NCBI RefSeq assembly: GCF_038066715.1
Contig: NZ_JBBUKT010000005.1
Span: 1 to 64,000, forward strand
Source of the DNA: Luteolibacter sp. Y139
GTDB taxonomy: Bacteria; Verrucomicrobiota; Verrucomicrobiia; Verrucomicrobiales; Akkermansiaceae
Direction of reading: 5' to 3'
Length of the DNA stretch: 64,000 nucleotides
Positions 58,988 through 64,000 of this stretch are shown piece after piece. Below the pieces are notes generated by a model. It was not told where the DNA came from, ran no database searches, and was given only the letters and a program-made list of their open reading frames with translations. The position numbers and the translations under genes are program-made. Numbering within the stretch: position 1 is the first letter of the stretch; each line of letters begins with the position of its first letter.

Positions 58988-59459
58988 TTGCTAGTTTTGA
59001 CCTCCGGTCCACGCGGTTTGCCGCTTCGCGGAGGGATGATCGTCGCTATCGCGACTGCTGCGTTCAGTTTTCAGTTTTCAGGAAAGGCATCGGGGTTGTG
59101 GACGCGTTGTCACCAACGCGCCTGCGGTTGGTGTGATGGCGCGTGGGGTGGTGATGCGGGCCGCGAGCAGCCGGAACGACGCAGTCGTTCCGCTACGAGG
59201 CGGAGGGCGCTCGGTGTCGCGTGAGTCGCCGGTGAAGCTCGCTTTACCCTGAGTTCACGCGTTCTCACGAACGCGCCTACGGTTGGAAGTACGGGGGGTA
59301 TCGTAGTTCGTGTACCGTCCCGCCATTGGAGGGCGGCGTGGCTTGAGACGAGAAACCCGGGGTGGCGCTGGCGCTTGCCCCGGGCTATTTCATTTCGCCC
59401 CTTTTTGGGGCTGAAGAGTTGGCGATGCCTCTTTGTTTTTTTGGAGGCTGGGAGAGGGC
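58988..59459 (+). repeat. Repeat cluster with family A, C and E hairpins
   Basis: TTCAGTTTTCAGTTTTCAGG near 59072; family A at 59104-59127 with tail GCCTGCGG; family C at 59173-59199 (GGAACGAC-GCA-GTCGTTCC); family A with a new stem at 59259-59282 (GCGTTC-TCAC-GAACGC); and CCCGGGG...CCCCGGG then GCCCC-TTTTT-GGGGC with tail TGAAGAG (family E) at about 59357-59418. No gene. Confidence 0.8.
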
Positions 59460-60071
59460 TCAGCAGGGGCTGAAGGCGGGGAGGCTGAGGCTCCAGACGC
59501 CGAGGAGGACGGTGGTGGGATCGGGGATGCTGATGAGCTGGTAGCCGCCGTGGGTGGTGCCGATGCCGACGTTTGAGACGTTGGAGGGATCGAGGTGGAG
59601 GGAGCCGGTGGCGGGGACCTTGGGGCCGCGATAGAGGCCGAGGGATTTGACGGAGCCTTCGCCGTCCTCGACGAGGAAGAGGTAGGTGAGATTGCCGGCG
59701 GCGCCCATTTGCGTGGAGCCGGCGGAGGTGAAGGCGCCGTGGGCGTAGGGGGCGGTGCGGACGATGCCGGGGCTGGTGCCGGAGGTGGTGCCGATGGCGT
59801 CGGCGAGGAGGGAATCGAAGGTGGCGGAGGGAGCGCCGAGCATGGAGTTCACCGAATTGTAGATGGCGGCCTGGAAGGCGTATCCGGAATCGGTGAGGGA
59901 GATAAAGATGGCGCGGCCGCCGGGGGAAAGGGTGGGCGTGTTTCCGCGGGTGATGAGGCCGGCGCCACTGCTGGCGGCGGCGGAGAGGGGGATGGCGGCG
60001 GGGGTGCAGGCATGGCGGAGCGCCCGGGTGAGGGGGCCGGTGGGCCGTGGCTGGAGATTTGCCGGGGTCAT
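59460..60071 (-). CDS. PEP-CTERM-related protein with degenerate ends
   Basis: 203 residues. The middle matches the 40163-40795 protein (SPGIVRTAPYAHGAFTSAGS, NLTYLFLVEDGEGSVKSLGL, GRAIFISLTDSG). The N-terminus is Pro/Ala-rich without a convincing signal peptide, and the C-terminus ends IPDPTTVLLGVWSLSLPAFS with no Arg cluster, so the sorting signal is probably lost. Possibly a decaying duplicate. Confidence 0.65.
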   Translation of the reverse strand: MTPANLQPRPTGPLTRALRHACTPAAIPLSAAASSGAGLITRGNTPTLSPGGRAIFISLTDSGYAFQAAIYNSVNSMLGAPSATFDSLLADAIGTTSGTSPGIVRTAPYAHGAFTSAGSTQMGAAGNLTYLFLVEDGEGSVKSLGLYRGPKVPATGSLHLDPSNVSNVGIGTTHGGYQLISIPDPTTVLLGVWSLSLPAFSPC

Positions 60072-60190
60072 GCTGTTTTGATGGGTGAATCCTTTAAGGG
60101 TGAAATCGTGAGAAGCGAGGTGACGTTTTTCCGGTGAAGGGATGGCGTGATTTCTCTCTCGCTCTTCATACGAACGTTTCAGCGCTCAAT

Positions 60191-60991
60191 TTACTTAGCC
60201 ATCATTCCGCGGAGGATGGACCAGGCGATGAAGTGGGGGAGGAGGATGAGGGCATTCGCGGCGAGGAGGCGGAGGAAGCGCTGCTGGCTGGCGAAGAAGT
60301 GCTCGCTGCGGGCGAGGAAGCAGTGGGTGAGGAGGTGGAGGGCGAAGAGGAGGAGGTAGCCGGCGGCGAACCAGAGGGGCGGGGCGAAGCCGGGGCCGAT
60401 GAGGAGATTCGCGATGCGGCCGGAGAGGAGGCCGCAGACGGCGGCGAGAAGGGCGGCGGCGCTGACGGGCATCGGGAAGAGGCGGATGGCATCGAGCGGC
60501 GAGTGGATGGAGAGGGAGTGGCGGCGGGCGGCGGGGGCATCCGGCTGCTGGTCGGAGGTGAGGCGCGGGGTTTCCTCGATGTGGTGGCGGCTGCGGAAGA
60601 GTGCGAGCTCGTCATCGAGATCCGCGGCGAGTTCGTCCGCCTGGCTGATGCTGATGCTGGTCACGGTGGCTGGAACACGGAAGCGCGGACGGTGGTTGCG
60701 GAGGTGACGGGAAGTTCCGGGCTGCTGCTGTTGCTGCTGAGGCCGCGGCTGTTCGCCGTGGGGATACCAGCGCCGCTGTTTCGTGGCGACGGGATCGGCC
60801 GGGGCGGGAGCGGGAGTGAGATTGGCGGGGGCGGCGGGGATGACGGGCGCGGGCTGAAGCCAGAGTGGCAGCGGGGCGATGGGCCGGCGCGGGTGGGAAG
60901 AGGTGGCGTGAAGGACATCGTCCAGCACGGTCAGGCCGTCGGCGGAGGGCGCGAGTGGAAGCCCGGGAATGGGCAAGGGGCGGCAGTGCAT
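60191..60991 (-). CDS. Membrane protein with Pro/Gln-rich N-terminus
   Basis: 266 residues if started at the ATG at 60989-60991 (MHCRPLPIPGLPLAPSADGL); the frame stays open to 61237 and the true start is uncertain. Low-complexity Pro/Ala and a Gln run (PQQQQQQPG), then an acidic-basic helical part (LAADLDDELALFRSRHHIEE) and four C-terminal hydrophobic segments (VSAAALLAAVCGLLSG, PLWFAAGYLLLFALHLL, RFLRLLAANALILLPHFI). Function unknown. Confidence 0.6.
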   Translation of the reverse strand: MHCRPLPIPGLPLAPSADGLTVLDDVLHATSSHPRRPIAPLPLWLQPAPVIPAAPANLTPAPAPADPVATKQRRWYPHGEQPRPQQQQQQPGTSRHLRNHRPRFRVPATVTSISISQADELAADLDDELALFRSRHHIEETPRLTSDQQPDAPAARRHSLSIHSPLDAIRLFPMPVSAAALLAAVCGLLSGRIANLLIGPGFAPPLWFAAGYLLLFALHLLTHCFLARSEHFFASQQRFLRLLAANALILLPHFIAWSILRGMMAK

Positions 60992-61605
60992 TCGGGGAGT
61001 GTGGAGAGGTGTGATCGCCGGGGAGATCGCCGCTCGTTCCAATCCTGCCCTCTTTCCTGCTCGCTGTCGTGTGGCATGCACTCGTCCCGCACGAAGGACG
61101 AGCTGCAAGAGCAGATCACGACCATCGTGCGGGGCGGTGTTGTTGCTTGCTCCAAATGGAGCGATTGGTTCTCTCCCCAGAGAACGAAACAAGGGTGGCA
61201 AACGACGTGCCAAATCGGTCCAAAAGGCCGGGGTCAATGATCTTCAATGGATCTTAAGAGAGCGTATCTCCGGTGGGTGGGTGAGGGTGAAAAGATAGTC
61301 CGCAGTTATTGCATGATTTCCCCTGCAAGTTTTGCGGACAATGCAGGGTGGTGGGGAGGTTTGGTCCGAATTTCCCCCTTTGTGGCAAGGGTTTTGCGGG
61401 GTGGACGAGGAAAGGAGGTGTGAAAGGGAGGGCGGTGAGAGCTTGTGGGATGAAGATAACGAATTCGCTTTATTACGTATGATTTTGAGCGGGGGGGTGT
61501 TATTTGGGGTGATGATGCATTTAGCAACGTGTGAGCGATTTTTGTTAGCGGTCGCTTGCTTTGTGGAATTTCTGGAAAACGTTGGGGCTTTTTCTCCTCT
61601 CTCCA
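60992..61605. other. Gene-poor region, AT-richer toward 61440-61600
   Basis: Apart from a possible N-terminal extension of the preceding gene up to 61237, nothing convincing is coded. 61440-61600 is markedly AT-richer than the surroundings and probably contains the promoter of the 61606 gene. No clear operator or terminator was seen. Confidence 0.5.
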
Positions 61606-61926
61606 ATGCAAACTCCAGTATCCCTCGAAACCATCCGCGGTACGATCGTGAAGCGCCAACGGGCGAGATTTGTTTATGAGCGGCGGACGCCGATGGTGGC
61701 GGATCTTTACCTGCTCGGGCATGCGCGGCGGAGCTCGGCGTATGTGGTGATGGCGTGGTGTGTGGAGCCGACGCCGGGATGGCGGGTGCTGCGGTATGCG
61801 GAGATCCGGGACTTCGAGCGGGTGGGGCCGGTGGATGTATTCCGCGGGGACTTCGATCCGTATGACCGGCAGATCATGACGATCGACACGCAGGTGCTCA
61901 ATGGGGGCGGGCTGCGGAGGAATTGA
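61606..61926 (+). CDS. Small protein resembling a WYL-type beta domain
   Basis: 106 residues from the ATG at 61606 (MQTPVSLETIRGTIVKRQRA). The pattern RQRARFVYERRTPMVADLYL, AYVVMAWCVEPTPGWRVLRY and AEIRDFERVG has the strand order and spacing of the WYL fold, but the WYL triad itself is replaced. There is no HTH, so if related it is a stand-alone ligand-binding domain. Cytoplasmic. Family assignment is tentative. Confidence 0.7.
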   Translation: MQTPVSLETIRGTIVKRQRARFVYERRTPMVADLYLLGHARRSSAYVVMAWCVEPTPGWRVLRYAEIRDFERVGPVDVFRGDFDPYDRQIMTIDTQVLNGGGLRRN

Positions 61927-62641
61927 GGGGATGCCGTGATGGTGGCGGTGGGGGGGCAAGGAAACGAGAGAAACGGACGAAAGAAGAAGGGCTGGGAATG
62001 GAGGGGCGCTAGCTTATGGCGGATGTGCCCGGGGGGCAGAAGATGCAAAGGGTGGGCGCGCGAAGGTGAGTCCGATTGGACGCATGAGGTGGTGGGTGTG
62101 CACCCGGGTGCTGCCCCGCAGCAGGGCTGCTGGCTTTGAGCGGCAGCAGGCTGCCGCAGTCCGGGTCTCCGACAACTCGGGCGGAGTCTTGGGGGAAAAG
62201 ACGCCGGAAACCCGCCTCAAGTTTGCGCCATTCGGGGCGACGAAACGAGGTGTGGATCGGGCGCTTCAGGCGAGGGCGGAGGAAGAATTTCAACCGCGAA
62301 AGAACGCGGATGGGCGCGAAATTTTCAGAGGGGGATGGCGGAGGGAACTCGCTGGAAGTGTGGTGGCGGTGTTTGCGCGTGGACGGTGGGCGAGGTGAGG
62401 GAGCGAGGATTAGCAGAACGCAATGAGTGGCGGCAGATTGCGCTTCGGATGTTAAGGGAAATGGAGGGGTGGTGGCGGTTTTCAATGAGTTGCGACGGGG
62501 ATGCGGGTGGTCGCTGATTTGCTTTCAAGGAGATCCCCCCGTGCGGCGGCGGGCTCGATGTGTGGTGACGGTCACTCGAGCCCGCCGCCAAATTCGGATC
62601 TCCATCATCAACGACATCATGACTCACTTCTTCCTCTTGCG
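61927..62641 (+). repeat. 700-nt region without a convincing gene; family F repeat at about 62118-62190
   Basis: Family F: CCGCAGCAGGGCTGCTGGC, then GGCAGCAGGCTGCCGCAGTC and CCGGGTCTCCGAC, parallel to 46528-46620. The tract CCGCGAAAGAACGCGGATGG near 62292 resembles 38763. Short frames here read as repeat translation. The segment 62560-62641 directly precedes a small gene. Confidence 0.6.
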
Positions 62642-62851
62642 ATGAGCTTTACGACTGCCTTCATGACCGATGCGGAGCCGCTGCCGACGTGGTGTGCTCC
62701 TATCTTGAGAACGCTGACGCGTGCTCATCCGGAGCAATCGGTGGAGGAGGTGGCGCAGGCGATCCGCGAGGCGCTGGTGGTGCAGCGCGCGTATCACGTG
62801 GCGACGCCGATCGAGGATCTCGCGAGGCAGTTGCTGGAGGATCGGCCGTGA
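62642..62851 (+). CDS. Small hypothetical protein
   Basis: 69 residues (MSFTTAFMTDAEPLPTWCAP start). Almost entirely helical: RTLTRAHPEQSVEEVAQAIR and VQRAYHVATPIEDLARQLLE. Soluble and acidic. It may be a small helical adaptor; no homologue recognised. 56 nt separate it from the next gene on the same strand. Confidence 0.6.
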   Translation: MSFTTAFMTDAEPLPTWCAPILRTLTRAHPEQSVEEVAQAIREALVVQRAYHVATPIEDLARQLLEDRP

Positions 62852-62907
62852 GTGTGGTCGCTCCCTTTCTTTTTCATCCTCCTCTCAACCTAACAAAAAA
62901 AACGCAC

Positions 62908-63390
62908 ATGAAAACGACACCATTGGCAATCGCCGTGGCTGCGCTGGGAGTGATCCTTCCCGCGACGGCCCAGGTCACGCAGACCGAGAAGAAGACGGAA
63001 GTCCGCGAGAATGCGGACGGATCAACGACGGAGAAGCACACAACCACGACGAGGACCTTCAATCCTGAAGCGAAGACGAAGGTGGTGAAGTACTTCGATA
63101 CCTACAAGACGGATCGCTACGGGCTGCCGCCAGCGTATGTGTCCAGGCTGAAGGTGAAGGAGATCCCTGCGGGCTGGCGCACCACGGCGATCGCGCCCGG
63201 CGTGGTGATCACGGAGAAGGAGCGGCCGTATCTGGTGGAGGCTCCGCCGGAGCTGATCCAGGTGCTGCCACCTCCGACGCCTGATGTGCAGTACTACATG
63301 GCGGGCGGCAATGTGGTGGCGGTGGACAAGACCTACAAGGTGGTGGACTCGATCCAGATCCCCTCGGTGAAGATCACGGTGGACGATTGA
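62908..63390 (+). CDS. Exported DUF1236-like protein
   Basis: 160 residues. Signal peptide (PLAIAVAALGVILPATAQ), then a Thr/Glu/Lys-rich stretch (TQTEKKTEVRENADGSTTEK) and a domain with YGLPPAYVSRLKVKEIPAGW, RPYLVEAPPELIQVLPPPTP and the ending GGNVVAVDKTYKVVDSIQIP, resembling DUF1236/YXWGXW-type periplasmic proteins in its pattern of ...YVV...DRTYKVVD. A CTAACA motif lies 18 nt before the ATG. Periplasmic; role unknown. Confidence 0.83.
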   Translation: MKTTPLAIAVAALGVILPATAQVTQTEKKTEVRENADGSTTEKHTTTTRTFNPEAKTKVVKYFDTYKTDRYGLPPAYVSRLKVKEIPAGWRTTAIAPGVVITEKERPYLVEAPPELIQVLPPPTPDVQYYMAGGNVVAVDKTYKVVDSIQIPSVKITVDD

Positions 63391-63511
63391 AACCCACGTC
63401 CTGCCGGCGCGGCCGCTTTCTTCCCCGATCTCACGGCGGAGGCAGGCGTGCCGCGCGCTTCGTTTTTGATGGGGAGGATAGTGACCTGTTAGAGGGAGGG
63501 GCGATGAAGGT

Positions 63512-63592
63512 ATGAGCGCGGAGGATATGGCATTGGCGGTGGTACTGCTGGGGGTGCTGGTGCTATCGCTGTGGCTGGTGAGGGAGGGGTGA
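63512..63592 (+). CDS. 26-residue single-helix membrane peptide
   Basis: MSAEDMALAVVLLGVLVLSL then WLVREG: an acidic N-terminus and one hydrophobic helix. A GGAGGGGCGATGAAGG stretch just upstream could hold the ribosome site. 67 nt before the next gene on the same strand. Plausible small membrane protein, too short to be certain. Confidence 0.4.
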   Translation: MSAEDMALAVVLLGVLVLSLWLVREG

Positions 63593-63659
63593 GGAGGAGC
63601 CTGGTGGAAACGGTGGGGTGGCTTTCCACCCGGAGATGCGCTAGGACGGTGGCGAGCCG

Positions 63660-64000
63660 ATGAAACGCGGGGAGGAGAAGAGCATTTGGATGCGGGATCC
63701 GCGCGGGGAGGCCTCGGGCGACATGCTGGATCTGGCGTATGCGCCATCGGGCGGGCGCGGGAAGCAGTGGCTGGCGGGAGTGGTGCTGGCGGCGGTGCCG
63801 GTGATCTACGGGATCTGTAGTATTCAGCGGGGATGGACGACGATGTTCGGCTCGCGCGGAATGGATGAGAGGATTTCGGGCGATGCGGGGTTTTGGCTGG
63901 CGGTGGCGTATATTGCGATCGGGGCGTTCTGCCACTTTCACTGGTTCTGGGGGCTGAGCGAAAGGCTGTGGCGGTTCAGCGAGGGGATGAAGGTGGCGGC
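63660..64000 (+). CDS. Membrane protein, truncated by the window end
   Basis: 113 residues visible from the ATG at 63660 (MKRGEEKSIWMRDPRGEASG). A hydrophilic N-terminus, then two hydrophobic helices (WLAGVVLAAVPVIYGICSI, FWLAVAYIAIGAFCHFHWF) and the start of another region (LWRFSEGMKVA). The gene continues past 64000. Family not recognised. Confidence 0.7.
   Translation, partial: MKRGEEKSIWMRDPRGEASGDMLDLAYAPSGGRGKQWLAGVVLAAVPVIYGICSIQRGWTTMFGSRGMDERISGDAGFWLAVAYIAIGAFCHFHWFWGLSERLWRFSEGMKVA

Larger units (their letters stand above)
1378..63492. repeat. Dispersed over-represented motif YCTAACA(G) / (C)TGTTAGR
   Basis: By hand I count about 57 CTAACA/TGTTAG hexamers, of which about 35 extend to CTAACAG/CTGTTAG. 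Starts include 1378, 1401, 2263, 2284, 4083, 4505, 6156, 6259, 7710, 14840, 15700, 17782, 19159, 21200, 21533, 23478, 23694, 24427, 26148, 27602, 28889, 29622, 31689, 32293, 33485, 33769, 43901, 44287, 45276, 46683, 48375, 49776, 52289, 54194, 57663 and 63487. At 65 % GC, independent bases predict about 13 hexamers and about 4 heptamers. The base before CTAACA is T or C in nearly all cases. In genes the motif is read in all three frames (CTG-TTA-GR, CTA-ACA, YCT-AAC), so the bias acts on DNA, not protein. No function is known to me. Confidence 0.6.

Noticed and set aside
1378-63492. CTAACA sites as genuine integron attC sites
   Set aside because: The word resembles the attC core, but no two sites occur in the required inverted order at about 55-140 bp with a palindromic middle, and no integron integrase is visible.

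Overview
The window is GC-rich (about 65 % by eye) and looks like a chromosomal segment of a Verrucomicrobia-type bacterium, possibly near Luteolibacter/Haloferula. The basis is two PEP-CTERM-like secreted proteins, secreted proteins ending in the STDLxxW...FFRL tail common in that phylum, an ECF sigma factor with a large membrane-anchored extension, very many lineage-specific paralogues, and a high load of short dispersed palindromes. I saw no rRNA, tRNA, CRISPR array, phage module or IS transposase.

Two paralogous families dominate. The first, called here the RWKSFW family, has about 130-155 residues: a conserved N-terminus (M-x-RP-x-x-RWKSFW-x-G), a first membrane helix, a highly variable loop of 60-90 residues, a second helix and a basic Trp/Arg tail. 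Seventeen or so members lie in translationally coupled strings at 3208-5304 (minus strand) and 41516-45136 (plus strand), plus singletons; one (35423-36286) carries a C-terminal TIR-like domain. The second, called here the DPxxA family, has about 360-520 residues: an N-terminal signal anchor, a Ser/Thr/Pro linker and a helical exported domain with motifs such as DPxxAxxWL. Its members occur as two-gene cassettes at 181-3067, 5486-7999, 11371-13873, 14196-16666 and 20964-23044, and as a sigma-factor fusion with partner at 25165-28085.

Layout: 0-8 kb DPxxA cassette, RWKSFW operon, second DPxxA cassette; 8-11 kb orphan histidine kinase, cell-wall amidase and small exported proteins; 11-28 kb more DPxxA pairs, a 667-residue secreted protein and the sigma-factor fusion; 28.6-35.2 kb a GntR/YtrA-type repressor with a clear palindromic operator, an ABC ATPase and three tandem paralogous membrane proteins; 35.4-41 kb the TIR fusion, small Cys-rich proteins and a PEP-CTERM protein; 41-46 kb a coupled string of lipoproteins and RWKSFW proteins, one broken by an 8-bp duplication; 46.7-59 kb large secreted proteins (1411, 494 and 487 residues) and a GH36 alpha-galactosidase with an NPCBM domain; 59-64 kb a PEP-CTERM relative and small hypothetical proteins.

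Two DNA-level signals are not explained by genes. Intergenic regions hold nearly 40 small hairpins of at least six families, each with a fixed loop and fixed 3' tail but stems that change with compensation on both arms; every copy I found points the same way along the + strand. In addition, the motif YCTAACA(G)/(C)TGTTAGR occurs about once per 1.1 kb on both strands, in coding and non-coding DNA and in all three reading frames, bringing rare codons such as TTA into genes.
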